DNA from: Mesostigma viride
Lineage: Eukaryota; Streptophyta; Mesostigmatophyceae; Mesostigmatales; Mesostigmataceae
NCBI GenBank assembly: GCA_009746045.1
Contig: RPFO01000276.1
Span: forward strand, 3,776,771 to 3,829,270
Direction of reading: 5' to 3'
Length of the DNA: 52,500 bases
How positions within the stretch are numbered: the first letter of the stretch is position 1; each line of letters starts with the position of its first letter. Below the pieces are notes generated by a model that had not been told where the DNA came from, did not search any database, and saw only the letters and a program-made list of their open reading frames with translations. Position numbers and translations under genes: made by a program. Below, piece by piece: positions 17,547 through 27,504 of this stretch.

Positions 17547-17904
17547 GAATGCCGCGCTTAAATGCCGTATAAGAAGGGTCGTCGAGTCCTCACCTGCCGG
17601 CTGGTCGAAGTGCTTGACGATGACATTGTGGCTACGCTGCCCGTGCGGTCGGCATCCTCGCGGAGGTCGAGGGCTTGTTGCTTAAGCTCGTCTATGATCG
17701 TGTCCGATTCCTCAGCTGTGGCATGCCTCTGGCATGAAGGAGAAAGGGGGTCAGTCTGCCCTTTCTTCCTGTTGTGCTCATACAGGGATTAAAAGCACTC
17801 CGGTGCTCCGTGACTCCCCAACGGGAGCACGAGTGCACTCGCTACATTAATTAATTAATTAATTAGGAACATAACTCCGTTGGGAGTATATGTAGCACAT
17901 AGCC

Positions 17905-18550
17905 CAGAGACCGTCCTCACGGTGCTCACGTATGGACCCTCCCACCCAAACTGGCAGCTCGGCTCGACGGCACAGTTTACAGGATGCTCCGGCAGGTCCT
18001 CAACGTAGGTTTTCCGAGCGTCCGTCATCAGAGTCTTTGTATCATGGCATGCCTCGTGTTTCGGACGAGATTAGGCAGCGTAGGATAGCATTTGTAGGAC
18101 ACCTTGCCCGCACCAGCCAGGTCGACACCACCCTTGGTCTGGCCGGCCCCCAGCGGCTTGGCCAGCCAGGGCGGCACATTCTGACCTGGCCTGGCCCCGC
18201 GGACATTCCCAAAAGGGTAGGGAAACCTGTCACCAACTATGTTCAGATGTTGCTGGACGACCTAGTGGTCCCAGCCCAGTTTGAGCACCGCATCCACTCT
18301 CTCTCCCGTCTTTGGACTGCCATGCAGGACAAGACGCGGTGGAAGAAGATTGTCAAGGTGCACACGCCCGACCCTGTGGGCAAGCCACCTCCCCCCAAGC
18401 GGAGGAGGCGTTTTGATGAGTAGTGTAGTTAGGATTTTCTAGATAGAGTTAGGATAGTTCGATCACGCGGCTTCCTCCATCCCATCCATCATGAAATATG
18501 TGCTACATGATCTCCCCACGGAGGCATGTTATAATTTAATTTAATTTAAT
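17905..18550 (+). mobile_element. 5'-truncated LINE copy, reverse transcriptase C-terminal region and 3' end
   Basis: The plus strand begins abruptly within the sequence coding for LTYGAEAWTL-like residues. It continues as an open frame (about 17932-18423) with RQRRIAFVGHLARTSQVDT, homologous to 22060-22130 of the larger LINE, and ends in RRRRFDE and a stop. The 3' UTR ends with GTGCTACATGATCTCCCCACGGAGG and a (TTTAA)n tail at 18533-18550. The copy at 43.9-44.6 kb is its close relative, so a second LINE subfamily is present. Confidence 0.75.
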
Positions 18551-18735
18551 AGCCCAGAGAAGGGGCATATGGCCTATCATACATTCTAAGCTACTTCCTG
18601 CAGGGGTGGGAATGTAAACGACCCTTGCTCTAGGTGCACCAGGGCACGTGCAGCCCCATGATCTTCAAGCTATGCCCAGCGAAGGGCCGGAGCCTGTCAT
18701 GGGGGGGAAGATCAGCATGCATAGCTACACACACA
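18551..18735 (-). mobile_element. Fragment of the ORF1-only element 3' UTR, inverted
   Basis: AGCCCAGAGAAGGGGCATATGG and the following 180 bases match the reverse complement of the 3' UTR of the minus-strand element at 40.2 kb. It abuts the (TTTAA)n tail of the preceding plus-strand LINE piece directly, so the two are tail to tail. Confidence 0.6.
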
Positions 18736-18886
18736 AGTCGGGCCGTCCCAGGCCCGCCCCAGCTGCGTCATCATCGTCTACGCACGTCCCGGGTATGGAT
18801 GGCGCCCGGTAAGGGCACACCCTCGCGGCCTCGCGGTACAATAGGCTTTGGGCACAGCCTTTATAAACAAGCCCCTTTCCATCCTC

Positions 18887-20701
18887 ATGTCGCACCGTGC
18901 GAGCATGATCAGGATGCAAGGTCGCCAGGCACGCCACGGTCAACCTTCCCGCCAATTTACCAGCCTTACACGCCTCCTAGCCCGCCTTGAGCGGGATGAG
19001 GCCCAGTCGACACGCCGGCGACCCCAGCCAGGACGGAGACGACGCATATCCGTCCTGAAAGAAAGCCTCCATGCGTTGACAAGCATTAACCCCAATCGCC
19101 ACCCTCCCCCCCCCCCCCCCCCCCCACCCCCACCTCCAGCACTACCCTTCTCCACCCCCACCCCCACCCCCACCCCCCCGCTAATAGGGCAACGGCCCAT
19201 TCTTGGTGTTGCTAGTTTTAACGTGCGCACCCTCCCTGCAGATCCTTCTACGAGCGGCGGCACCCCAGCACGCCAACGCGTCGACGAGCTGATCGCCCTG
19301 TGCGCCGACAACAAGATCGCTGTTCTTGGAGTCCAGGAGCACCGACGCACCGTTGACCCTCAGCACGCGGTCAACGGTCTGCTGGTCGACGACCTGCGTG
19401 CAGGCTGGCGGTTCCACTATGGTGGCGGCGACGCGCCGGGCCAAGGTGGTGTGGGCCTCTTGTGCTCGCCGGCAGCATCAGAGCAGCTCCAGTCCATCGT
19501 GCTGCGGTCCCCGCGTGTGCTAGTGGCCACTTTTTCGGCCACTGAGGGCCATTCACACCACACGCTAACCGTTATCGTGGGATATGCACCACATGCGGGT
19601 CGAGCTCAGGCGGAACGTGAGGCCTTCTTCGACGCCCTCAAGGAGGAGGAGGCCAACATCCCAGCTCGGCACTTCCTGGTTATGCTGCTCGACGCCAACG
19701 CCACGCTGCCAGTTGGCACTGGGGGCGCTCAGTATTCCCCAACCAACACGACAGCCAACGGTAACACGCCTTTATTTGCGAATCTGCTGGCAGAATCTGC
19801 GCTGGTTGCATGCAATGCTTCTTTCGCACGCCCCGCTGAGCAGCTGGCCACCTTTTTTGGGCCGTCGGATCGGGTGGTGTGCCTTGATTATGTCTGCGTA
19901 CGTCGGGCTCAGCGCCCCTCAGTTGTCGATGCTCGCGTCCTGCAAGATTCTGTCAGCACGGTGGAATCTGATCATCGTCTCGTGCTCGCTCGCATCAGAT
20001 TGCGGTTTCCTGGGGTGAAACCGTCGCGACAGCTGGCACCTCAGCCAGATCTGAAAGTGCTCCGGATTGTGCTGAAGGATGCCGACAAGATGTCAGCAGA
20101 AGAGCAGGCCGCTATGTCGCACAGGGATGATTTCCTGGCCGTATTCGACGCCGGGGGCAGCCGACAGCAGTTACACGCCATTCCGCCGCCGGGGGATATT
20201 TCAGTGATCCTCCGTGGTGTCGCCGCCAAGTATCGCCTGGCTGCCCGCACCCTCCCCACCTTGCCTCCGCGTCGGCAGCTTGCTGTCCACCGTCACGCAC
20301 CGACAGTGGTCGCCGCCAGGCAGATGCTCCGCCGCAACAGAGATCCGCTCGCCAAACCTGGGCTGCAAGCAGCTCTGAGGGCCGCCTACGAGCAGGCTGA
20401 GAAGGCAGATGCTCAGCAGATGGTCAAGGACCTGCGCAGCTGCCAGCAGAAGCACGACGGCAAGGGGGCCTGGTTCTGGTACAAGCGCCTCGGGCACCCG
20501 GACGGCCTCGGCCGGCCCCACCGCCACGACGTCCCCGGCGCCCCAGCCAAGCGGCTTCGTACCTGGGCCACGGCCACGGCCGAGGTCGTGGGGACAGCTG
20601 CGCCGCCCCCACCCCTGCTCCCAGCCGCCGCCGCCCGCCGGCCGCCCTGGCCGGCCCCGCAGGGCCCCCGGCCCCGCCTAGGTCAGCGGCGGACTACCTA
20701 G
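18887..20701 (+). CDS. LINE ORF2, N-terminal endonuclease part (frame broken at its end)
   Basis: The first ATG of the frame is at 18887. After a basic start and a long proline run encoded by a C tract (19104-19135) comes an exonuclease-endonuclease-phosphatase fold of about 250 residues. Visible catalytic motifs are SFNVRTL (Asn), QEHR (Glu), LLDANA (Asp...Asn) and ESDHRLV (Asp-His), in the right order. This enzyme nicks target DNA to prime reverse transcription. It is followed by a linker rich in Ala, Gln and Arg. The frame ends at 20701 in Pro/Arg-rich sequence, whereas the downstream frame fits a continuous protein, so a one-base shift near 20650-20700 inactivates this copy. All catalytic residues look intact. 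Confidence 0.8.
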   Translation: MSHRASMIRMQGRQARHGQPSRQFTSLTRLLARLERDEAQSTRRRPQPGRRRRISVLKESLHALTSINPNRHPPPPPPPPPPPPALPFSTPTPTPTPPLIGQRPILGVASFNVRTLPADPSTSGGTPARQRVDELIALCADNKIAVLGVQEHRRTVDPQHAVNGLLVDDLRAGWRFHYGGGDAPGQGGVGLLCSPAASEQLQSIVLRSPRVLVATFSATEGHSHHTLTVIVGYAPHAGRAQAEREAFFDALKEEEANIPARHFLVMLLDANATLPVGTGGAQYSPTNTTANGNTPLFANLLAESALVACNASFARPAEQLATFFGPSDRVVCLDYVCVRRAQRPSVVDARVLQDSVSTVESDHRLVLARIRLRFPGVKPSRQLAPQPDLKVLRIVLKDADKMSAEEQAAMSHRDDFLAVFDAGGSRQQLHAIPPPGDISVILRGVAAKYRLAARTLPTLPPRRQLAVHRHAPTVVAARQMLRRNRDPLAKPGLQAALRAAYEQAEKADAQQMVKDLRSCQQKHDGKGAWFWYKRLGHPDGLGRPHRHDVPGAPAKRLRTWATATAEVVGTAAPPPPLLPAAAARRPPWPAPQGPRPRLGQRRTT

Positions 20702-20739
20702 TCCCCCCGCTGGTCGGCCCACTTGGCGACCCGTCTGAC

Positions 20740-22380
20740 ATGCCTCCTTTCACCTCTCGCGAGGTCACGGAGGCGGTCCAGCGCCTGCGTTATGACGCAG
20801 CCACCGGCTCTGACGAGATTCCGGCCGCAGTTGTAAAACTTGCAGCCGAATTCGAGGACACAGGTGTTATGCTGCTCTTCCGGGACATCTGCAACCGCCT
20901 TCTGCTGTCGTCGCAACCACCTCCAGCGGCCTGGCAACACAGTTTTCGCACGATGCTGTACAAGAACAAGGGGTCGCCTGCCGACCCCGGCAACTACAGA
21001 GGGGTGTGCATTCAAAGTGCCCCCCTCAAGCTTCTTATGCGGCTCATCCTGAACCGCCTGCGCACGGCCCTGGACGGTCACCTCAGCGAGACTCAGCACG
21101 GCTTCCGTTCAGGTCGCAACACAGTACAGGCGCTCTTCGCTACTCGCCGACTGGTGGAGGAACTGCAACGCCTTCAGCCTGGTGAGTCCCCTTTGCACCT
21201 TGTGCTGGTGGACTTCATCAAAGCCTTCGATTCGGTTTTCTGGCCTGCGCTTTGGGACATCCTCGAGTTGTTCCGGATCCCCCGCCCCCTGATTGCTGTC
21301 ATCCGCAACCTGTATGAAGGGTCCACCACTTCGGTGCGCACTTCTTACGGGACCACGCCCCCATGCCCTTTACAGAAGGGTGTGTGGCAGGGCTGCGTGC
21401 TGTCGCCCTACCTGTTCATTATTGTTGTCGAATACGTAATGATTCAGGCGCGCAAGCGATTTGCCCGCATCGTGGGCAGGGAACCAGGAGTGCAGGTTGC
21501 TAACAAATTCTGGCATGGCGGTGCGGACACGGAGATTCGGCTAGCAGACATCATTTACGCAGACGACACCACCCTCTTTGAGGACACTGAGCACGTGCAG
21601 ACATGGCTTGACTGCCTGGCTCTCGAGGCCCGTGCAGTGGGGCTTGAGGTCAGCAAGAAGACAGAGGCCCTGGCGGTTGGGCTCACCACCTCAGCGCCGC
21701 CCCTCTATCTCCTAGACGGCTCTCGAGTCCTGTATCGGGACCGCGTTAAGCTGCTGGGCAGCCTGCTCCCTAGCTGCGAGGTGGATGTGGACCACCGCAT
21801 CTCCCTCGCCTGGCACGCTTTACGCCAGTACCGGGCCCTATGGCGCAAGCCCCTGGGCAAGATCGAGAAACAGGACCTGTTCAAGGTCCTCGTCCTTCCT
21901 GTTCTCACGTATGGCGCCGAGACGTGGACCCTCACCGCCGACCTGGCCCGCAAGCTGGACGGCGCGGTCACCAGCATGCTGCGTTCCATTTTCAGAGTAG
22001 GATATGCTGCTCATGTCCGCAATGAGGACCTGTACCAGGGCATGCCCTATATCACCAGCACAATTAAGCAACGCCGCCTGCAGCTAGTAGGGCACCTAGC
22101 TCGCACCAACCAGGTAGACACCTCACGTGGCCCCCCCGCAGGACTGCGACCAGCCCAGCCTGGCCGGCACCTCCTGACGTGGGCTGGGCCCAGTGATGTT
22201 AGACGCCGCAAGGCCCGCACCTTCAAAGAACAGCTAGTAGAGGACATGGGGGGCCTCCTCTCCGTGATTTGGAAGAAGATGATGGACAAGGCCAAGTGGG
22301 CCCAGGTCATAGAGGACAACGAGCCCCCCCCAGTGGGGAAGCGCCCGCGTGTGCAATCCCACGGGAGGCACGCTAGATAG
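20740..22380 (+). CDS. LINE ORF2, reverse transcriptase part
   Basis: This frame follows on from the endonuclease part; the ATG at 20740 is probably internal, because the frame is open and sensible upstream (AADYLVPPLVG). The reverse transcriptase motifs are complete: YKNKGSPADPGNYRGV, the HGFRSGRNT region, DFIKAFD (first Asp), GVWQGCVLSPYLF and YADDTTLF (catalytic Asp pair). The thumb and C-terminal region contain LTYGAETWTL and IKQRRLQLVGHLART, then a Lys-rich tail. It polymerises cDNA at the nicked target site. About 546 residues are open with no internal stop, so the insertion is fairly young. Confidence 0.85.
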   Translation: MPPFTSREVTEAVQRLRYDAATGSDEIPAAVVKLAAEFEDTGVMLLFRDICNRLLLSSQPPPAAWQHSFRTMLYKNKGSPADPGNYRGVCIQSAPLKLLMRLILNRLRTALDGHLSETQHGFRSGRNTVQALFATRRLVEELQRLQPGESPLHLVLVDFIKAFDSVFWPALWDILELFRIPRPLIAVIRNLYEGSTTSVRTSYGTTPPCPLQKGVWQGCVLSPYLFIIVVEYVMIQARKRFARIVGREPGVQVANKFWHGGADTEIRLADIIYADDTTLFEDTEHVQTWLDCLALEARAVGLEVSKKTEALAVGLTTSAPPLYLLDGSRVLYRDRVKLLGSLLPSCEVDVDHRISLAWHALRQYRALWRKPLGKIEKQDLFKVLVLPVLTYGAETWTLTADLARKLDGAVTSMLRSIFRVGYAAHVRNEDLYQGMPYITSTIKQRRLQLVGHLARTNQVDTSRGPPAGLRPAQPGRHLLTWAGPSDVRRRKARTFKEQLVEDMGGLLSVIWKKMMDKAKWAQVIEDNEPPPVGKRPRVQSHGRHAR

Positions 22381-22575
22381 CTCCCCCTAGGGCAGCGTGC
22401 GGCTGCCTAGATAGATGATGTAGTTAGAATGTTGCTAGATAGATGTAGTATGTAGCCAATGTAGATAGATTAGACCGGTAGGAATGTTTGCACCCATCCA
22501 TCCATTCATCGGGGTTAATGCTCCGTGACTCCCCAACGGGAGCACGAGTCTAATTAATTAATTAATTAATAGCTA

Positions 22576-24142
22576 CACAAAAAAGCTAGGGCAATAGGGC
22601 ATGGCGTCTCAGCACATGTAATTAATTAGCTACATGTAATTAATTAGCTACATGTAATTAATTAATTAATTAAAAACATATGGAAATGTGCTTTTTGGTA
22701 TTCAATATGGATTAACTGCAGTTTTAATGTTTATTTTCACTTCTTCTTTTCAATCCTGCTAATTAATTAAGTGCACTCGCTACATGTAATTAATTAATAG
22801 CACCTTCCTGAGGGGGCCCGGCATGCTCCTGCATGTTTTATCCCCATGTACGGACCCCGCGGCCCATTGCTAGCCAGGGTAGCTAGTCCGCACGTGGAGG
22901 TTAAACTGCCCCTAGCTGAGCATAGCCGCTACACTATGTATCGCCTCGTTGATCTGCCATATGCTTCTTCTAGATTTCAAGTGCTTTCCTTTTTTTCTCT
23001 CCTTTACCACTTCTCTTTGTGGGCCTTAACTCCTCTTTATTACTCTCACTCTTATGTTAGTTCATCCTGTCTATTTTTTCACTGCCTACCCATTTTCACC
23101 TTATACACTTTTTAATTGGAGTTAGCTGGGCAATGAGGCTTTAGACCCTGTTGGGTAGGAGAGCCCCGGCAGGGCACCATGGGCGCTGAAAAATCAAACT
23201 CCTGACCCATCGACTCCAACATCGCCTGTGCCTCACCACATCCCAGCAATGACCTTCCTTTATTCCATTTTTGTTATTATTGGTACTCTTTACTTTGTCT
23301 TTATTTATTGTTGTTCGTATTATTACCGTTTACATTTTCTTTTCTTTTTTCTTTCTTTCTTTCTCTTTTTTCTTTTTCCCTTTGTACTGTATACTCCTTA
23401 CTTATTCAAGATTTTAGCCCATAGGTGTATGCATGTGTGTATTCGTTAATTCCCACTTTTCCTTCTTAGTTTTGGTTGTTTGTGTTGGTCGTGACCAGTG
23501 ACCAGTGGTGGTGGTGGTGGTGGTGGTGACCTGGTGGTGTGTGTGTGTGTGTTTTTCCTATCAACCTTTCTTGCTACCCCCTATTTCCCTCCATGCAGGT
23601 CAACCTAGAGATAGCCACGCGGCTCCCGCGGCCTTCGCGTCTTTCCTCTCAGACAACTACCCTAGTCCTTTCACGGCGTTGGATCGCCATGCGTCCAGGC
23701 ATAGTTGTCTCACTTCATATTTGATCTTGTCTCACTTCATATAATTATACAGTAGAGGACAGCTCAGATGAGGACTACATCCCATCCCCCTCTAGTGACT
23801 ATGTATTGTACAGATAGCCACGCGGCCTGATCACGTCTTTCCTCTCAGACAAATACCCTAGTCCTTCGATCCACGGCATTGGATCACCATGGGTCCAGCC
23901 AGGCATAGTTGTCTCACTTCATATGGTTTGGGCATGATATGTACAGGCGATATATACTTGTAACTTGCGTGTAATTACTTTTCTAATGATATTAGAATAG
24001 TACTCCGTGTCATTCCCATGTGCATGACACGCAAGTAGTGCTTACTTGCTCACTTATATGTGAGAATGTTTGGACGGGTTAGTTGTGCCACGTACGTGCA
24101 CACGACAATTCATAACTATGGCTTAAAGGATGCTCCTAGGAC
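22576..24142. other. Non-coding spacer with simple repeats
   Basis: It holds more TTAA-rich tail-like sequence to about 22800, T-rich stretches (TTTC repeats at 23335-23375), (GGT)n at 23505-23530, (GT)n at 23536-23550 and the duplicated block described separately. No convincing gene. A short piece at 23755-23810 reads EDSSDEDYIPSPSSDY in one frame but has no flanking gene. Confidence 0.6.
23605..23935 (+). repeat. Direct duplication of a ~125-bp block
   Basis: The block GATAGCCACGCGGC...TCTTTCCTCTCAGACAA...CCCTAGTCC...GGCATAGTTGTCTCACTTCATAT occurs at about 23609-23733 and again at about 23812-23930, with small differences, separated by about 80 bp. Origin unknown. Confidence 0.75.
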
Positions 24143-27100
24143 CTAATGGTCCTCCTCACTAACACCTGGGCAGTAGCTATCCATTTCCTCCCTGGACGAG
24201 AACCCTGCCCCGCAGAAGAAGCAGTAGAGGTGCTGCTCCCTCAACTCGCTCAGCACATCCTCAAATGAGGCGTCCGTTGCATCTGGCGGGGCCGTAAATG
24301 CGGCTTCCTCATCCACCTGCACAATCAGTGCCACAAACGCATGCCGCATGGCCAGGGAACGACCCACCACATGATTTAGATAAAAACTATAGTAAAGATC
24401 GTATGATAAAGATCACGGACGAAGCGACTCCGCATCACACGCTGGCTAGTAGGCCAACGAAGCAAAGGACGTTAGAACACCGCTGTCCGAGACGCCATAA
24501 CGTGCCGACCGCCAAATCGGCTACTGGGCACGTGAAGGCCTTCTTCAGTTGCCGTCCGGAGGATAGCGATACATTGCTACTTAGCACGATTGCTGCTGCA
24601 TGGCTTTGCTGCACACACACACAAGACAAGAAGGTGGCATACACCTCCCTGGGATGTAGCACAGACAAAGCGTGGCCTTCAGATGATAAACAAATAAGAA
24701 CATGGGTTTACAACCGTTCATGTTAACCACATCTGTGACCCAGATCTCCTCATTCATGCCACATCCCCCCCCCATTCCCGTCCCTCTTCCAGGCCCCACC
24801 CCCCCTGGCTCCCCCTTCATCAATACCTCAGCCACCAACTGCTCTCTTCCACCACCCACCCACCCCACCCCACCCCCTTTTACCTCGTCCTCGCATCTCG
24901 CCCACAGCCGGCTGGCCTGCACCCCTCGCCGCAGGTCCAGCTCTTGCAACACCTTCTGCGCGCGCTGCATCTGTGCTCGCTGCTGGCGCACCGAATACCC
25001 CTGACTCTGTGCGCGCACGAAGGAGGCCCTCAGCGCTGCCTCCTCTTCCTCGCGGCGGTGCAGCTCCCGCTCCACCTCCGCCCAGCTGCGGTGCTGCCAC
25101 CACTGCGGGCGCTTCTGGCGATGGTCACCTTTACGGCTGGACCCTTGGCGTTGCTGTGCTGGCCGTTGCCCGCACCTGTGCCCACGGCCCGAGAAGGAGG
25201 TGGGTGTGGGCACATCGCCTGCGCTGTAGTAGTGCGGGCCAGCATGGGAGCCGTCGGTGCGCGCTTTCTTGCGGCTGTCTCTGCTGGCATCTGGGCGCGA
25301 CGCCAGGTCCATGGCCAGGGTGCGTGGCAGCCGTGCGTGGCAGACATGAAACCATTATGTAGTGACAGATGGATCCATGGACACACGGAGCCGGCCACGC
25401 ACGTTAAATGGCATTCAAGGTCATGACATTAAATGTTCATGGCATTCAATGTCACAAGTGATGCAGGTGTGTATCACATGCAAGCAGTTTCCACAGGCTG
25501 GCACGCTGATACATTAACAGTGGACAGAAATAAGCACCCACACATCATTACAAAAGAAAAAGTGAGCACTCACATTCCGCGCCTCATCAACGAGAGGAGA
25601 TCAAGGCATGTACATCACAATATGACTTCCTCAAAATTGCCATGTGCCATCGCCCATCCCAACCCAAGACAGTCCTCCCCCCGGATATTACATCCCCCCC
25701 TTGGCAGGAGATGGGGCCTGGCAAGAAAATGACAGGGCAATGAGTAATGACAGCACTCGATGCAGCAGGGTTCTCTGCACTGCGTTGCAGCTGCTGGCCA
25801 ATGGAGGGTTATCATTAGTAGTAGTATCAAATATTACGATTATGATTCTGGCTATGATTATGACCACTGTTACTTCTTGTAATAACGCCCCGTATAGCGA
25901 AGCCCATTTGCTGAAGTACGTGCATACAGACATACCTGTTTGGGCTGCCAGGGACTGCAGGTGTCCCAGCTGCAGCTCTTCATCGTACAGTGTCTCAAAC
26001 GCCTGTGCGGGAGGGCAGCATGACCAGGCCCACGTGTGTCCCCCAAGGAGTTGGCGACGCACGTGCATCCCCAAGGAGTGCCCGCGGCGCGTGCCCAAGT
26101 ACACGGGGTGCCGCGATGTAAGCCCATGGTCAGTACAGAGCCCAAAACGCGAGATTGAACAAGCGTGCATCAGATTAGTTATTAAGTTAACCTAAGAAAA
26201 ATATCGTTTAGTCTAAAAAAGGCGTGGAAGATAAGATGAGCAGTACCGAGGCCAGACTGATCATGAGACCCAATAGCTCAGAGTGTACAAATAGAAGAAA
26301 GCAAGTGATCAAGAGTTGCATCACGCATGGCAAGGAGCGGACACAACTGGCAGTGTGGAGTACAGTGATAGTCAAGCACAAGATGGCACAGAGGGCTGAA
26401 TAAAGCAGAGAGATCACAACGAGGCACAGACACCAGGCATCAAGTGGCACCAGTTCTTTTCAGTTTTCCATTTGCCCCCCAGGCATTGGGTAGCACCATT
26501 CCCCCCCCCCCCTCGCGCTGCTGCCACCTGTTACCTCAGATAGCCCTCATGCTACTGCCACCCGTTACCTCAGACAGCCCTCGCACTGCTGCCACCCGTT
26601 ACCTCAGATAGCCGCTGGAACGCATCCGTTGCGCGCGCATCCTCACATTTGTCTGGTGGCAGCAAAGCACAGGGCACAGGGCACAGGGCACAGGGCACAG
26701 GGCGCAGGGCGCAGGGCGCAGGGCGCAGGGCGCAGGGCGCAGGGCGCAGGGCGCAGGGCGCAGGGCGCAGGGCGCAGGGCGCAGGGCGCAGGGCGCAGGG
26801 CGCAGGGCGCAGGGCGCAGGGCGCAGGGCGCAGGGCGCAGGGCGCAGGGCACAGGGCACAGGGCACAAGGCACAGGGCACAAGGCACAAGGCACAAGGCA
26901 CAGGGCACAGGGCACAAGTTGCACATTACAACTCATACTCAAGTCGGAGGTCACAACAAGTCATGAGAGGTAAGGCATGAGAGGCGCATAAGAGGCCACC
27001 ACGCACACGTGTTTCACCATGACTACCTGAATAATTCCTTCTTTAGTCACGGAGCACCCGTTCAGGCGTGAAAGAGTTAAAGCACTAGCCAAAATCCTGT

Positions 27101-27504
27101 TGCTAACAAATGACGAATCATGCTAAGTGAGCCATGCAATCAAATATATAGGATTACATTACCACGGTGGTAAGGAAAAAAGCCCGCAGAGCGTCGAGAG
27201 AAACAGCCACGCGTGTCAGCATCCGAAATTGCATGATGACAAGCAGTGCACCTTCCGTGGAAGAAAACAACAACATCAGGGGGAACGACCCATGGCCAGA
27301 TGCCGGCTATACTTCGTTCGTTTATTGCCTAATGCCTTGCAGAATACGGGTACCTGGATGGCATTTCAAAGCAAGCGCTCGGTAGGCCTTCCTGACGTCG
27401 GAGCGCTCGACCGGTGCCACCGGTAGCGACAGGCGAGCAAAGAAATTGCCTGCTGATAAGATAGCTTCCAGGAAATCCTCTGCTGATGTATCGTGGATTC
27501 CCAT
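24143..27504 (-). CDS. J-domain protein with C-terminal DUF4187-like motif, five exons, 282 aa
   Basis: Exons on the minus strand: 27504-27354, 26652-26603, 26002-25936, 25290-24884 and 24316-24143. All have GT-AG borders and the sum is exactly 283 codons. Residues 11-85 form a J domain (SDVRKAYRALALKCHP-DK, then FQRLSEAFETLYDEE). The catalytic His-Pro-Asp at 49-51 is split across intron 1 and restored by splicing. J domains stimulate the ATPase of Hsp70. The centre is basic and coiled-coil-like (WAEVERELHRREEEEAAL). The C-terminus (YCFFCGAGFSSREEMDSYCPG, C257, C260, C274) matches the C-x2-C...CPG pattern of DUF4187, known from GPATCH11. The exon 4 start was chosen by phase and could lie further upstream. 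It diverges from the desaturase gene. Confidence 0.8.
26666..26917 (+). repeat. GGGCGCA/GGGCACA heptamer minisatellite in an intron
   Basis: About 36 tandem 7-bp units lie within intron 1 of the J-domain gene. GGGCGCA units form the centre, with GGGCACA and GGCACAA variants at both edges. Since 7 is not a multiple of 3 and no unit makes a stop, long false frames appear on both strands. The G-rich strand is the non-transcribed strand of the gene. Confidence 0.95.

Larger units (their letters stand above)
13720..17870 (-). mobile_element. ORF1-only LINE relative, minus strand, split by a piggyBac-like insertion
   Basis: Read on the minus strand, the ORF1 C-terminus (17780-17220) is followed by a 3' UTR (17219-16906). 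That UTR is interrupted by a 3-kb insert and resumes at 13866-13740, ending in the shared 3' signature (GTGCTACAT, then a CTCACAACGGAG hairpin, then ATGTTCC) and a (TTAA)n tail at 13718-13735. Uninterrupted copies of the same UTR occur at 18551-18735 and 40165-40590, which proves the split. It lacks endonuclease and reverse transcriptase. Confidence 0.7.
18736..22575 (+). mobile_element. Nearly full-length APE-type non-LTR retrotransposon (LINE, RTE-like C-terminus)
   Basis: The element carries an apurinic-type endonuclease and a reverse transcriptase in one ORF2-like region, broken by a frameshift at about 20650-20700. It ends with a 3' UTR containing GATAGATGTAG-type repeats, a hairpin-forming GCTCCGTGACTCCCCAACGG stretch (22520-22540) and a (TTAA)n tail. 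The C-terminal LTYGAETWTL...RRLQLVGHLART pattern is typical of RTE/CR1-like LINEs, and microsatellite tails are usual in RTE. No ORF1 lies in this copy. The 5' border at about 18736 is set only by the end of the upstream fragment. Confidence 0.75.

Noticed and set aside
18848-18886. Start of the LINE endonuclease frame at 18848
   Set aside because: This codon is TTG; the first ATG of the frame is at 18887.
24298-24726. 142-codon plus-strand open frame
   Set aside because: It overlaps the end and intron of the well-supported minus-strand J-domain gene and shows no domain.
26570-26973. Long open frames on both strands rich in Cys-Ala-Leu-Pro or Gly-Arg-Ala-Gln
   Set aside because: They are made by the stop-free 7-bp repeat and have no flanking coding sequence; the region is an intron of the J-domain gene.
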